A stretch of 64,000 nucleotides of DNA from Plastoroseomonas hellenica (GCF_018129085.1 NZ_JAAGBB010000009.1:113409-177408); one strand, 5' to 3'. Counted from the first letter of the stretch, positions 16,446 through 25,670 are shown. The notes: generated by a model not told the origin, from the sequence alone. A program made the numbers and translations.

Positions 16446-17468
16446 TCAGGCCGGCCGGGCTGCGCCTTCCAGGCCGGCGTCCGGCGCCTGCGCGGCCTCC
16501 GAGCGCCGCGCGTACCGGCGCGCCAGCGTCGCACAGGCGAAGAGCTGAGCCTGGTGGAACAGCATCAGCGGCAGCACGATCAGGCCTAGCGCCTGCCCGG
16601 CGAAGAGGATGTTCGCCATCGGGATGCCGGCGGCCATGCTCTTCTTCGAGCCGCAGAAGACGATCGCGATCTCGTCCTCCGTGGAGAAGCCGCACCAGCG
16701 GCTGACCCGGGTGGTGACCAGCAGCACCAGCGCCAGCAGCACCATATCCAGCAGCAGCACGATCACGAGGCCCGTCGGGCTGACCCGCGACCAGATGCCG
16801 GCGACCATGCCGGCGCTGAAGGCCGCATAGACCACCAGCAGGATGGAGCCGCGGTCGACGACCGAGGTGATCGCCTTGTGCCGCAGCAACCAGGCGCCGA
16901 TCAGCGGGCGCAGCAACTGACCGGCGACGAAGGGCAGCAGCAATTGCAAGGCGATATCCGCCAGTGCCTTCAGGCTGAAGCCGGTGCCGTGGGTGTTCAG
17001 CAGAACCACCATCAGCGCCGGCGTCAGCACCATGCCGAGCAAGTTGGAGATCGAGGCGCTGCAGAGCGCTGCCGAGACATTGCCGCGCGCGATGGAGGTG
17101 AAGGCGATGGAGGATTGCACGGTCGATGGCAGCGCGCAGACGAACATGATCCCGAGCGTCAGCTCCGGCGTCAGCCAAGGGCGCAGCAGCGTGGTGAGGA
17201 GCAAACCTGCCGCCGGGAACAGGATGAAGGTGCTGGCGAAGATGATGGCTTGCAGGCGCCAGTGCATCAGCCCGGCAAGCACCGCCTGCGGCGACAGGCG
17301 TGCCCCATAGAGGAAGAAGAGCAACGCGACCGCCGCACGAACGGCCCAATCCATCGCCTCTGCGCCGGCGCCGCGCACCGGCAGCAGCGCCGCCAAGGCC
17401 ACAGTGCCGACCAGGGCGGCCAGGTAGGGATCGATGTGCAGGCTGGACCAGATCCGGGTGAGCGACAT
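16446..17468 (-). CDS. Bile acid:sodium symporter-like transporter (YfeH-type)
   Basis: Integral membrane protein of 340 residues with about ten helices, resembling the SBF-like family (PF13593, E. coli YfeH). Landmarks are LLFFLYGARLSPQAVLAGLMHWRLQ, the conserved CALPSTVQSSIAFTSIARGN, and the late VFCGSKKSMAAGIPMA segment, which holds the family's signature. GAGGAG precedes the ATG. It is transcribed away from the LysR gene at 17586, a common arrangement in which the LysR protein controls its neighbour. The transported solute is unknown. Confidence 0.87.
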   Translation of the reverse strand: MSLTRIWSSLHIDPYLAALVGTVALAALLPVRGAGAEAMDWAVRAAVALLFFLYGARLSPQAVLAGLMHWRLQAIIFASTFILFPAAGLLLTTLLRPWLTPELTLGIMFVCALPSTVQSSIAFTSIARGNVSAALCSASISNLLGMVLTPALMVVLLNTHGTGFSLKALADIALQLLLPFVAGQLLRPLIGAWLLRHKAITSVVDRGSILLVVYAAFSAGMVAGIWSRVSPTGLVIVLLLDMVLLALVLLVTTRVSRWCGFSTEDEIAIVFCGSKKSMAAGIPMANILFAGQALGLIVLPLMLFHQAQLFACATLARRYARRSEAAQAPDAGLEGAARPA

Positions 17469-17528
17469 CGGCCGCGCTCCTCTGTAACCGTCAAGGACCT
17501 GCAACTTAGGCTCGCCGTGGAGATCGCA

Positions 17529-17547
17529 TATCCGAATATCTTCGATA
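17529..17547. promoter_or_regulatory. Candidate LysR-type operator TATC-N11-GATA
   Basis: TATC and GATA form an inverted repeat with an 11-base centre, the T-N11-A geometry bound by LysR regulators. It lies in an unusually AT-rich patch between the divergent transporter and LysR genes, 39 bases before the LysR start. Confidence 0.5.
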
Positions 17548-17585
17548 ATAGTATTCATGGATCGTGATATCGGAGTGCGGCCAGC

Positions 17586-18458
17586 ATGGTGTCGATGCCC
17601 AGTCCCGAACTGCTGCGGTCCTTCGTCGCGGTGGCGGAGATGCGGAGCTTCACCCTGGCCGCACAGCGGCTCGGGCTGCGCCAATCAACCGTCAGCCAGC
17701 ACATCAAGCGGCTGGAGGAAGGTCTCGGCCGCCGCCTGCTGGCGCGCGACACGCATTCCGTAGCCCCGACCCCGGACGGCGACGCGCTGATGGGCTATGC
17801 CCGCCAGGTGCTCGATGCGCATGAGCGCATCGACCGCTTCTTCACGGGATCGGAGCTGCGTGGCCGCATCCGCTTCGGCGCATCCGAGGACTTCGTCCTC
17901 TCCGGCCTGCAGGCGGTGCTGGCGGAATTCGCCGAGCGCCACGCCTCGGTCGATCTCGAGCTGACGGTCGGGCTCAGTGGCGTGCTTTACGAGCGCTTCG
18001 ACGCCGGCGAGCTCGATGTCATCTTCGCCAAGCGCCGCGCCGGCGACACGCGCGGGCAGGTCGCCTGGCGGGAGCAGCTCGCCTGGATCGGCCGGCCCGG
18101 CATCCGGCCGGACCCGCGCCAGCCGCTGCCCCTGCTGCTGTACCCGCCGCCGAGCATCACCCGCGCCGTGGCGCTGGACGCGCTGGAACGGGCCGGCCGG
18201 TCCTGGCGGCTCGCCTGCACCAGCGGCAGCCTGAGCGGCCTCTGCGCCGCCGCCTGGGCGGGGCTTGGCGTCGCGCCGCATTCGGCGCGGCTGCTGCCGC
18301 GGGGCCTCGCCGCCCTGCCAGCCTCCCGTTCGCTGCCGGAACTGGCCGAGGTCGAGTTCGTCGTCATCGGCCCGGGCCAGCACCACCGGACCGCTGCCGC
18401 GCTGATGGCGGCGATCCTGCGCCACGCAGGTCCTGCCCAGGCCGCCCCACCGGTCTGA
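17586..18458 (+). CDS. LysR family transcriptional regulator
   Basis: DNA-binding regulator of 290 residues. The winged helix-turn-helix occupies residues 4-62 (PELLRSFVAVAEMRSFTLAAQRLGLRQSTVSQHIKRLEE) and the effector-binding domain the rest. The domain opens with the LRGRIRFGASEDF style typical of the group. Its divergent neighbour is the YfeH-like transporter, and an LTTR-type site lies in the shared promoter region, so it probably controls that transporter and itself. Inducer unknown. Confidence 0.9.
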   Translation: MVSMPSPELLRSFVAVAEMRSFTLAAQRLGLRQSTVSQHIKRLEEGLGRRLLARDTHSVAPTPDGDALMGYARQVLDAHERIDRFFTGSELRGRIRFGASEDFVLSGLQAVLAEFAERHASVDLELTVGLSGVLYERFDAGELDVIFAKRRAGDTRGQVAWREQLAWIGRPGIRPDPRQPLPLLLYPPPSITRAVALDALERAGRSWRLACTSGSLSGLCAAAWAGLGVAPHSARLLPRGLAALPASRSLPELAEVEFVVIGPGQHHRTAAALMAAILRHAGPAQAAPPV

Positions 18459-18509
18459 GCCCGCCGTTGCGGTCCGCAATGGCCGGTAATGCATCGACAG
18501 AGCACTATT

Positions 18510-18528
18510 GCGAGTCATTATCATTAGC
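18510..18528 (+). promoter_or_regulatory. Fur box upstream of the siderophore receptor
   Basis: GCGAGTCATTATCATTAGC matches 14 of 19 positions of the classical Fur consensus and lies 90 bases before the receptor start, in the only AT-rich part of the gap. It implies iron repression of the receptor and fits its function. Confidence 0.75.
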
Positions 18529-18617
18529 AGTAGAGCAAATTTGTTCGAACCCCGGCTCGCCGGGGTCCGGCCCGCGGCGACGCGGGGCGAGGGGAAGCTC
18601 TTGAAGGGGGTGTCGAG

Positions 18618-20855
18618 GTGACCAGGACCAACACGCTGCGAACGGCGGTTTCGCACAGTGCACTCGGGGCCAGCCTAGCCGTGGGCTTCGCGGTCGGCAT
18701 CGAGACGCCGGCCGCCGCCCAGACCGCGGCCACGCCCGAAGGCGGATCGGTCAATCTGCCGGCGATCGATGTCGAAGGCCGCGCGCCGGACAACACGCTG
18801 CGCTCGGGCACCGGCCTCGGTCGCTTGCAGGGGCCGATCCAGAGCCTGCCGCAGACCATCCAGGTCATCCCGCAGGAGGTGCTGCGCCAGCAGAACGTGA
18901 CGACGCTGGAGCAGGCGCTGCGCAACGTGCCGGGCATCACCTCCTCGATCGGTGAAGGCAATGGCGGCGTCAATGGCGACCAGCTCCGCATCCGCGGCTT
19001 CACCGCGCAGAACGATCTCTATGTCGACGGGCTTCGCGATTTCGGCACCTATCGCCGCGACGCCTTCACCTTCGAGGAGGTGCAGGCACTGCTCGGGCCG
19101 TCCGGCACCACCTTCGGCGCCGGCTCCGCGGGCGGGGCGGTCAACGTCAACAGCCGCGTGCCCTTCCTTGGCAACGCCTACAACGCCGTGGTCACCGGCG
19201 GCATGGGCCCCTTCGCGCGCGGCACGCTGGACCTGAACCAGCGGCTCGGCGAGACCACCGCCATGCGCCTCAACCTGATGGGGCAAACAGGATCGATCGT
19301 CGGCCGCAACCTTGATTCCGGCGACCGCTGGGGCGTCGCGCCGTCGATCGCCTTCGGCCTCGGCACCAACACCACCTTCACCCTCGAATATCTGCACTAC
19401 CACTACAACGAGGCGACCGATGCCGGCGTCCCGGTGCTCACGCCGGCCGGCGCCTCGGTCGGCCGGCCGGTCACCGAATACGGCATCGGCCGCGGCACCT
19501 GGTACGGCGGGCCGGTTGACCGCGACCGCTCGACGGTCGATCGCCTGACCGCCCGGTTGCAGCACCGCGCCACCGACTGGCTGACGCTCTACAACGACAC
19601 CCGCCTCGGCTACCAGGAGCGCTTCTTCAGCTACAGCATCGCGTCCTGCGATGCGACCTGCACACAGCGTTTCTTCACCGGCCGCGGCGGCGTGCCGCAA
19701 TACTCCTTCAGCGGCGCGGGCTCGCCCTATGAGAGCACCACATGGGGTCTGCAGAACGTGACCACCGCCGTCGCGCGCTTCAACACCGGCTCGATCCGGC
19801 ACGAGGCGACGCTCGGCGTCGATGCTTCCTATGAAGATTACGAGCGCATCGGCTATGCCTATGGCACCGACCGCACGAATTTCCGGGGCAACCTGCTGGC
19901 GCCGGACAACGACGCGGCCTTCGGCTACACGCGCTCTACCGCGAACAATGCGACGCGCCGCGCACAGACGACGGCTGTCGGCGTCTTCGCCAGTGATCGG
20001 ATCTGGTTCACGCCGGAGATCTCGGTCCTCGGTGGCGTGCGCTGGAGTCGCTTCCAGACCGACTACCAGCAATTCGGCCCCGGCTTCCCACAGACCGAAC
20101 TCAATGCCGACAACAGCTTCTGGGATCCGCGCGCTGCCATCATCTGGGAGCCGACACCGAACGCGACCTTCTACTTCTCCTATGCTCAGTCGACCTTCGC
20201 GCCGGGGTCGAACTTCACCACCCAGCCCGGCCAGGCGAATGCGAACAACACAGCGCTGGAGCCGGAGCGGAACACCATTTACGAGCTCGGCGCCCGCGTG
20301 AACGTGCTGGACGGCAGGCTCGGGCTGAGCGCGGCCGTCTTCCAGATCGAGAAGAACAACGCCATCGAAAGCGACCCTTCCACCGGTGTGACGTTCTCCT
20401 CCGGTGACCGGCAGCGCGTGCGCGGCTTCGACCTCGGCGCGACCGGGCGGATCACCGATGCCTGGCTCATCAATGCCCGCTACAGCTACCTCGATAGCGA
20501 GACCACGCGCTCGCTGACGGCGGCGAATGTCGGCCACCGCGTGGCATTCGTGCCGCGCCATTCCGCCTCGCTCTGGACGAGCTATGAGCTCAACCGGGGC
20601 CAGCCCTGGAACGTCACGCTCGGCGGCGGTGTCACCTGGAACAGCGGCCAGTTCCTCAACCCTGCGAACACCGCGGAGGTACCGCAGAACTTCTCGCTCG
20701 ATGCGCTGATCTCGCATCGGATCAACGACAATCTACAGGTCTCGATCAACGGCTATAACCTGACCGATCATCGCAACTACACTCAGCTCTGGACCAATCG
20801 CGCCGTGCTCGGTGCCGGACGGACGGTGCTGGTTTCGCTGAGCACCACCTTCTGA
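18618..20855 (+). CDS. TonB-dependent siderophore receptor (Fiu-like)
   Basis: Outer-membrane receptor of 745 residues. A signal peptide ends at PAAAQ (residue 35), followed by a short linker with a possible TonB box (LPAIDVEG, about 49-56), the plug domain (LPQTIQVIPQEVLRQQNVTTLEQALRN ... LRIRGF ... VDGLRD, about 70-180) and a barrel ending in an aromatic residue (SLSTTF). The start is GTG with GAGG upstream. The pairing with PiuC downstream is the standard context of catecholate receptors such as Fiu and PiuA. A Fur box precedes the gene and a strong terminator follows it. Confidence 0.92.
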   Translation: MTRTNTLRTAVSHSALGASLAVGFAVGIETPAAAQTAATPEGGSVNLPAIDVEGRAPDNTLRSGTGLGRLQGPIQSLPQTIQVIPQEVLRQQNVTTLEQALRNVPGITSSIGEGNGGVNGDQLRIRGFTAQNDLYVDGLRDFGTYRRDAFTFEEVQALLGPSGTTFGAGSAGGAVNVNSRVPFLGNAYNAVVTGGMGPFARGTLDLNQRLGETTAMRLNLMGQTGSIVGRNLDSGDRWGVAPSIAFGLGTNTTFTLEYLHYHYNEATDAGVPVLTPAGASVGRPVTEYGIGRGTWYGGPVDRDRSTVDRLTARLQHRATDWLTLYNDTRLGYQERFFSYSIASCDATCTQRFFTGRGGVPQYSFSGAGSPYESTTWGLQNVTTAVARFNTGSIRHEATLGVDASYEDYERIGYAYGTDRTNFRGNLLAPDNDAAFGYTRSTANNATRRAQTTAVGVFASDRIWFTPEISVLGGVRWSRFQTDYQQFGPGFPQTELNADNSFWDPRAAIIWEPTPNATFYFSYAQSTFAPGSNFTTQPGQANANNTALEPERNTIYELGARVNVLDGRLGLSAAVFQIEKNNAIESDPSTGVTFSSGDRQRVRGFDLGATGRITDAWLINARYSYLDSETTRSLTAANVGHRVAFVPRHSASLWTSYELNRGQPWNVTLGGGVTWNSGQFLNPANTAEVPQNFSLDALISHRINDNLQVSINGYNLTDHRNYTQLWTNRAVLGAGRTVLVSLSTTF

Positions 20856-20882
20856 TCGGCCGGCGATGGCGATAGCGTGAGT

Positions 20883-20909
20883 GGGGCCGGCAACGGCCCC
20901 TCTCTTTTT
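20883..20909 (+). terminator. Intrinsic terminator with GNRA tetraloop
   Basis: GGGGCCG-GCAA-CGGCCCC followed by TCTCTTTTT: a perfect 7-bp GC stem capped by a GCAA tetraloop and a U-rich tail, 27 bases after the receptor stop. It is the clearest intrinsic terminator in the window and would separate or attenuate the downstream piuC gene. Confidence 0.85.
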
Positions 20910-20960
20910 CCTGTCCTGGGCATCGCCCTAGGATGGCCTGCCGACTGCCAGGAGCGTCTG

Positions 20961-21644
20961 ATGCTCGTCCACATTCCCCAGGTGCTGACCGCGGAAGAGC
21001 TTGCCCATATCCACCGCGCCCTCGAAGCCGCCGACTGGGTGGATGGCAAGGTCACGGCCGGCGACCAGTCGGCCAAGGCCAAGCAGAACCTGCAGGTTCC
21101 CGAAAACTCCGCCGCCTCCCGCGAGCTCGGCGAGATCGTGCTGCGCGCGCTCGGCCGCTCGCCCCTCTTCACCTCGGCGGTGCTGCCGCTCCGGGTGTTT
21201 CCGCCGCTGTTCAACCGCTACGACATGGGCATGGTCTTCCACGCGCATGTGGACAATGCCATCCGTGCCGTGACCGGCGGCGGCGGCCGCATCCGCACCG
21301 ATGTCTCCTCCACCCTCTTCCTCACGCCGCCCGAGGACTACGACGGCGGCGAGCTGGTGATCGAGGACACCTATGGCACGCAGACGGTGAAGCTGCCGGC
21401 GGGGGATATGATCGTCTATCCCTCCACCAGCCTGCATCGCGTGAACGCGGTGACCCGCGGCAGCCGCTGGGGATCCTTCTTCTGGACCCAGTCGATGATC
21501 AAGGATGACGGTCAGCGCCGCCTGCTGTTCGACATGGACATGGCGATCATCCAGGCGCGGCAGGCGCTGCCCGACGATCACCCGAGCGTGCTCGGCCTGA
21601 CCGCCTGCTATCACAACCTCATGCGCATGTGGTGCGAGCTGTAA
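20961..21644 (+). CDS. piuC: Fe(II)/2-oxoglutarate-dependent PKHD-type hydroxylase PiuC/YbiX
   Basis: Prolyl-4-hydroxylase-like dioxygenase of 227 residues, nearly the length of E. coli YbiX (225). The iron triad is visible as His96 and Asp98 (HAHVDN) and His159 (SLHRV), with Arg169 as the 2-oxoglutarate anchor. The segment [10 protein letters not shown] and the C-terminal helix are also family-typical. AGGAG precedes the ATG. The family is regularly adjacent to Fiu/PiuA receptors, as here, but its substrate is unknown. A terminator lies between it and the receptor, so expression may depend on readthrough or its own promoter. Confidence 0.92.
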   Translation: MLVHIPQVLTAEELAHIHRALEAADWVDGKVTAGDQSAKAKQNLQVPENSAASRELGEIVLRALGRSPLFTSAVLPLRVFPPLFNRYDMGMVFHAHVDNAIRAVTGGGGRIRTDVSSTLFLTPPEDYDGGELVIEDTYGTQTVKLPAGDMIVYPSTSLHRVNAVTRGSRWGSFFWTQSMIKDDGQRRLLFDMDMAIIQARQALPDDHPSVLGLTACYHNLMRMWCEL

Positions 21645-21716
21645 GAGGCTGCCGCGCCCTGGACCTCGTCCGGTGTCGTGGGGGATGATGCCGCGCGCCG
21701 GATGAGAGGACCGCCA

Positions 21717-22259
21717 GTGCTGCAACGCTGCCGATGGGCCGAAAGCGACCCGCTGCTCAGTGCCTATCATGACGAAGAGTGGGGCGTGCCCGAGCGCGAC
21801 AGCCGCGCGTTATGGGAGAAGCTGATGCTCGACGGCTTCCAGGCCGGCCTCGCCTGGATCACCATCCTGCGCAAGCGCGACGCCTTCCGCGCCGCCTTCG
21901 CCGGCTTCGACCCTGCGATCGTCGCGCGCTTCGGCCCAGCGGATGTCGAGCGGCTGCTGGCCGATCCCGGCATCGTGCGCTCGCGTGCCAAGATCGAGGC
22001 CACGATCGGCAATGCCCGCGCCTACCTGGCGATGCAGGCGGCCGGCGAGGATTTTTCCGACTTCATCTGGTCGATGGCAGGCGGCGCACCGGTCCGCGGC
22101 GATGGCATCACGATGCACACGAAGACGCCGCTGTCGGAGGCGATCTCGGCGGCGCTGAAGAAGCGCGGCTTCAAGTTCGTGGGGCCGGTGATCGTCTACG
22201 CCTGGCTGCAGGCGACCGGCATCGTCGACGATCACACCGCTCAGTGCCACCGGCGATAG
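21717..22259 (+). CDS. tag: DNA-3-methyladenine glycosylase I
   Basis: Base-excision repair enzyme of 180 residues that removes 3-methyladenine from DNA. The Tag hallmarks are present: LQRCRWAESDPLLSAYHDEEWGVP at the start, LMLDGFQAGLAWITILRKR (the catalytic region), KIEATIGNARAY, and a C-terminal zinc site (H-TAQ-C) that pairs with the Cys and His near the N-terminus. I prefer the GTG at 21717 because AGAGGA lies at ideal distance; an in-frame ATG 15 bases earlier would add five residues. No ada or alkB is adjacent. Confidence 0.9.
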   Translation: MLQRCRWAESDPLLSAYHDEEWGVPERDSRALWEKLMLDGFQAGLAWITILRKRDAFRAAFAGFDPAIVARFGPADVERLLADPGIVRSRAKIEATIGNARAYLAMQAAGEDFSDFIWSMAGGAPVRGDGITMHTKTPLSEAISAALKKRGFKFVGPVIVYAWLQATGIVDDHTAQCHRR

Positions 22260-22332
22260 CGGCCCCCCGTCTGGACGGCCCCGTCACCTTCTGGAACCTT
22301 CGGCGCGCACAGACCACGGCAAGGACAGACCG

Positions 22333-23931
22333 ATGCAGGACCAGGACGCCATCCGCGCGCATGCGCTGGACTGGATCGCCGCCAACCAGGAGCGGCTTTC
22401 CGCCTTCAATGCGCGGATCTGGTCCCATGCCGAGCCGGCCTGGCGCGAATATCGTTCGGCCCGGGACTATGTGGAGCTGCTGCGGGCCGAAGGCTTTTCC
22501 GTCGAGGAAGGCTCGGGCGGCATGCCGACAGCCTTCGTCGCGAGCTGGGGCCAGGGTGGGCCGGTGCTGGCGAGCTTTTCCGAATACGACGCGGTGCCGG
22601 GCAATTCGCAGCAGGTGGTGCCCTATCAGGCGCCGCGCGAGGGGCTGCATCCCTATGCCGCCGGGCATACCGACCCGCATTCCGTCCTCGGCACCGCCGC
22701 ACTCGCGGCGATCCTCGGCGCCAGGGCGGCGATGCAGGCGCATGGCGTCGCCGGCACGCTGAAGCTGTTCGGGGAGCCGGCGGAGAAAGTCTGCGGGTCG
22801 AAGCCCATCCATGCCGCCAAGGGCTACTACGACGGGCTGGACGCCGCCGTGGTCTGGCATCCCTGGCCGTCCAACACCGTCACCGGCGAGACCCATTTTG
22901 GCGCTTATTGGAGCGCCGTCATCAGCTTCGAGGCCGATACGCCGGAACAGTGGATCGATCCGACGCTGGTGCCGATCGAAGGCGCGCATGCAGCCGCCCG
23001 CTGCCCGGGCGCGCTGGATGCGCTCTGCCTCATGTACACCACGACCAAGTACACCAAGGAGGCGATGTTCCCCCATGCCGGCTCCTGGACGCTGAACGAA
23101 TTCGTGCTCGGCGATGGCGGCGCCACATCGGACAACCTGCCGCCGCGCTTCTCGCAGATCCAGTATTCCTGGCGCTCCTCCTCGCTCGGCATCCAGGAGC
23201 AGATCTGGCGGGTGCTGGCGAACAATGCGCGCCATGCCGCGGCCAGCACCGGCTGCCGCGCCTTCGTGCGCTGGGTGACCAAGACGCGCGTCGGCGTGCC
23301 GAACACGGTTATGACCGATCTCACCTGGAAGAACCTGCAGGTGATCGGCGCACCGACCTATGCCGAGGAAGCACTCGAGTTCGGCCGTGCGATGCAACGC
23401 AACCTCGGCCTGGAGCCGATGCCGGATCCCTTCATCGCCGAAGTGAGCAAGCTGACGCCGCCGGAAGCGAATGAGGCGCGGCTGCGCGCCGGCCTGCCCT
23501 CCTGGCAGAAGCACCTGAGCGCCGATGATTACGTGGAGTTCTGCTGGCACGCACCGACGGTGCGGCTGCTCGCGGCGCGACCGAGGCTGCGGCCGCCGTC
23601 CAGGGGCTACGCCTATCCGAACTGGGCCTACAACGCGCTCGGCGGGTTGCCGGCGGCGGTCGATCCCGGCCTTTTCGTCGCAGCGAAGACCATGGCGCTG
23701 ACCCTGGTCGACCTGGCGACGCAGCCGGCGGTGCTGGCCGCCGCCCAGGCGGAGTTCCGGGAGCGGACCGGGGGTGGCGTCGGCGGGCCGGATTGGGTGG
23801 GTCCGCTACTGCCGTCCGACTTCGCGCCGCCGGTCGACCTGCGCTGGCCGGAATATGTGACGACCGCGCGTGGCGAGGAGTGGTGCATTCCGACCCCACA
23901 TGCCGGCACCGGCGCGGGCGAGCCGCTCTGA
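22333..23931 (+). CDS. M20 family amidohydrolase (AbgB-like)
   Basis: Zinc hydrolase of 532 residues resembling p-aminobenzoyl-glutamate hydrolase subunit B. Markers are the IWSHAEPAWREYRSA opening, SEYDAVPGNSQ, the long PHSVLGTAALAAIL helix, LKLFGEPAEKVCGSKP and AAVVWHPW; the C-terminus has NWAYNALGG. It is about 50 residues longer than E. coli AbgB (481), with the excess mostly at the C-terminus. No AbgA or AbgT partner is nearby, so the substrate may be a different amide or peptide. It converges on the gene at 23975, with a bidirectional hairpin between them. Confidence 0.85.
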   Translation: MQDQDAIRAHALDWIAANQERLSAFNARIWSHAEPAWREYRSARDYVELLRAEGFSVEEGSGGMPTAFVASWGQGGPVLASFSEYDAVPGNSQQVVPYQAPREGLHPYAAGHTDPHSVLGTAALAAILGARAAMQAHGVAGTLKLFGEPAEKVCGSKPIHAAKGYYDGLDAAVVWHPWPSNTVTGETHFGAYWSAVISFEADTPEQWIDPTLVPIEGAHAAARCPGALDALCLMYTTTKYTKEAMFPHAGSWTLNEFVLGDGGATSDNLPPRFSQIQYSWRSSSLGIQEQIWRVLANNARHAAASTGCRAFVRWVTKTRVGVPNTVMTDLTWKNLQVIGAPTYAEEALEFGRAMQRNLGLEPMPDPFIAEVSKLTPPEANEARLRAGLPSWQKHLSADDYVEFCWHAPTVRLLAARPRLRPPSRGYAYPNWAYNALGGLPAAVDPGLFVAAKTMALTLVDLATQPAVLAAAQAEFRERTGGGVGGPDWVGPLLPSDFAPPVDLRWPEYVTTARGEEWCIPTPHAGTGAGEPL

Positions 23932-23938
23932 TCGCATC

Positions 23939-23967
23939 GGAAGGCCCTGCATCGCAGGGCTTCCTTT
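23939..23967. terminator. Bidirectional terminator hairpin
   Basis: GGAAGGCCCTGC and GCAGGGCTTCC pair with one bulged base around a three-base loop, followed by TTT on the plus strand. It sits in the 43-base gap between converging genes and probably serves both. Confidence 0.65.
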
Positions 23968-23974
23968 GCTGGCG

Positions 23975-24589
23975 CTATGACGGCATGCCGCCAGTGTACT
24001 GCTTGATGCCGGCGGTCCGGCGGGTGAAGCCGGTCTGGAAGGCCGTATTGTCCGCGTTGCCCGGTGCATCCGTACCGGTGAGCGGCTTGTTGTCGGTTTC
24101 CCGGCAGATCACGCCGTCTTTCACCTTGTGCACGTCAAGGACATTCGGCGCGGTGGCATCCAGCAGATTGTGCGCCAGCTCGTGCAGGATGCAGTTGGCG
24201 ACCACCGTCTCCCGGTTCGTCGTGGCGTTGCCGCGGGGGTCACCGCCCTGCACGATCTGGCGCAGATAGACTTCCGACACCACGGCCTTGTCGGCGGCGC
24301 TGAGCATCGTCGAGCCGGAGACGCCAAGGGTGATGTCGCCGGTCGCCTTGGTGGCGACGATGCTGTCCGCGGCGCTGGTCAGCAGGTAGCAGACGAAGTC
24401 GGATGTGGTCGGGTCCGCCGCCTTGCCATCCCAGATGACCGAGACCGCGTTGTACTTCGCGACGCTCGGGATGATGGCGTCGAAATAGGCTTTCAGCTTC
24501 TCGCCGCAGGTCTTGCGGTGGCTGTCGTCGAAGCGGCCGGACAGGTCGCCGGCCTTGTTGACGAGATAGACCTTGAGCGTCGCTGCCAT
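23975..24589 (-). CDS. Uncharacterised protein with HExxH motif (putative metallopeptidase)
   Basis: Protein of 204 residues with no family I recognise. It has no signal peptide (MAATLKVYLVNKAGDLSGRF). Residues 136-140 read HELAH, the zinc-binding HExxH motif, within CILHELAHNLLDATA, and further His and Asp residues follow (for example His154) that could complete a site. Lys, Asp and Thr content is high for the region. AGGAGGG precedes the ATG. It is followed upstream by an isocitrate-lyase-superfamily gene on the same strand, 84 bases away. A peptidase role is inference from one motif. Confidence 0.6.
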   Translation of the reverse strand: MAATLKVYLVNKAGDLSGRFDDSHRKTCGEKLKAYFDAIIPSVAKYNAVSVIWDGKAADPTTSDFVCYLLTSAADSIVATKATGDITLGVSGSTMLSAADKAVVSEVYLRQIVQGGDPRGNATTNRETVVANCILHELAHNLLDATAPNVLDVHKVKDGVICRETDNKPLTGTDAPGNADNTAFQTGFTRRTAGIKQYTGGMPS

Positions 24590-24673
24590 GGCGGGGCCCT
24601 CCTGGCGCCCCGCCGATCCTATCAATTCCGGAACGATTCTTCCACCGCGAAATCGCTCCGGAGCGACGCTCCG

Positions 24674-25537
24674 TCACCCCGGCAGGATGAAGGGCTTCGC
24701 CTCAGCGTCGTAATCCGCGTAGCCCAGCATGGCGCGCAGCTCCGCCGGCGGCAGCGCGCCCGCCGCCTCCGAGGCGCCGGCGGCGATCGCGGCGAGCCCG
24801 GCCTGCATCCCGGCCGCCGCGGGAGACAGCATGCCGGTCGGGAAAGTGCCGATCTTGAAGCCGAGCTCGGCGGCCTGGCTCTGTGTGGGCGTCGCCCGCG
24901 CGCCGCCCGGGGACAGCACCACGAAGGACGGCTTGCCGCCGGCGGCGGCGATGCCACGGCGGATTTCGGCGTCATCGGCGGGGCTGTCCAGGAACAGGAT
25001 GTCGGCGCCTTCAGCCGCGAACATCCCGATCCGCGCCACCGCCTCATCGATGCCCTGGGTCGGGCGGCAATCGGTGCGCGCCAGGACCAGGACGCCGGAG
25101 TCCTTCGCCGCCTGCACGGCCGCCCGGATCTTCATCCGCGCCTCCTCCCGCGGCAGGCAGGGCTTGCCGGCCGAGGTCAGGGCGCGCGGGGTGATCTTGT
25201 CCTCGATCAGGATCGCGGCGGCGCCGGCGCGGCCATAGGCGCGCACCGTCCGCTGCACGTTCATCGCATTGCCGTAGCCATGGTCGCCATCGGCCAGCAC
25301 CAGCAGATCCGGCGCGGCGCCGCGCACCATGTTGAAGCTGTCGAACATCTCGGCGAAGGAGATCAGGTCGAGATCAGGCCCACCGAGGCGGCTCGCCGCC
25401 ACGCAGGATCCGGAGAGGAAGGCGGTGCTGAAGCCGGCGCCGGTCGTCAGCTTGGCGGTGAGCCCATCCCAGACCGCCGGCATCACGACGAAGTCCGGCT
25501 TGGCCAGCAGGGCACGCAGACGATCGGGGGCGGTCAT
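24674..25537 (-). CDS. Isocitrate lyase/PEP mutase superfamily enzyme (oxaloacetate decarboxylase-like)
   Basis: TIM-barrel enzyme of 287 residues, the same length as the Pseudomonas PA4872 oxaloacetate decarboxylase, which it resembles (RALLAKPDFVVMPAVWDGLTAKL, GSCVAASRLGGPDL, LADGDHGYGNAMNVQRTV, AILIEDKITPR). The magnesium site would involve Asp residues of ADGDHGYG and the Glu of IEDK. The loop that carries the lyase Cys is replaced by GKPCLPREE. AGAGGAA precedes the ATG. Likely acts on a 2-oxo or alpha-hydroxy acid; oxaloacetate is the best guess. Confidence 0.82.
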   Translation of the reverse strand: MTAPDRLRALLAKPDFVVMPAVWDGLTAKLTTGAGFSTAFLSGSCVAASRLGGPDLDLISFAEMFDSFNMVRGAAPDLLVLADGDHGYGNAMNVQRTVRAYGRAGAAAILIEDKITPRALTSAGKPCLPREEARMKIRAAVQAAKDSGVLVLARTDCRPTQGIDEAVARIGMFAAEGADILFLDSPADDAEIRRGIAAAGGKPSFVVLSPGGARATPTQSQAAELGFKIGTFPTGMLSPAAAGMQAGLAAIAAGASEAAGALPPAELRAMLGYADYDAEAKPFILPG

Positions 25538-25670
25538 GGAAGTTCCTCTGGATGACTTGTTGCCATGACGATATCGCCATCCCGCATTCCCACCAAGCCG
25601 CCGCCGAAAACCGCGGCCGGGTGTGCAGAATGATTCTGTCATCGTTTCGTCGACCGTCTATTCTGGCCCG

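Noticed and set aside
13495..17349. Very long open frame on the minus strand (1284 codons) across the EmrA/EmrB region
   Set aside because: It is antisense to two well-supported transporter genes and its product is His-, Gln- and Arg-rich low-complexity text; long antisense frames are expected at this GC content.
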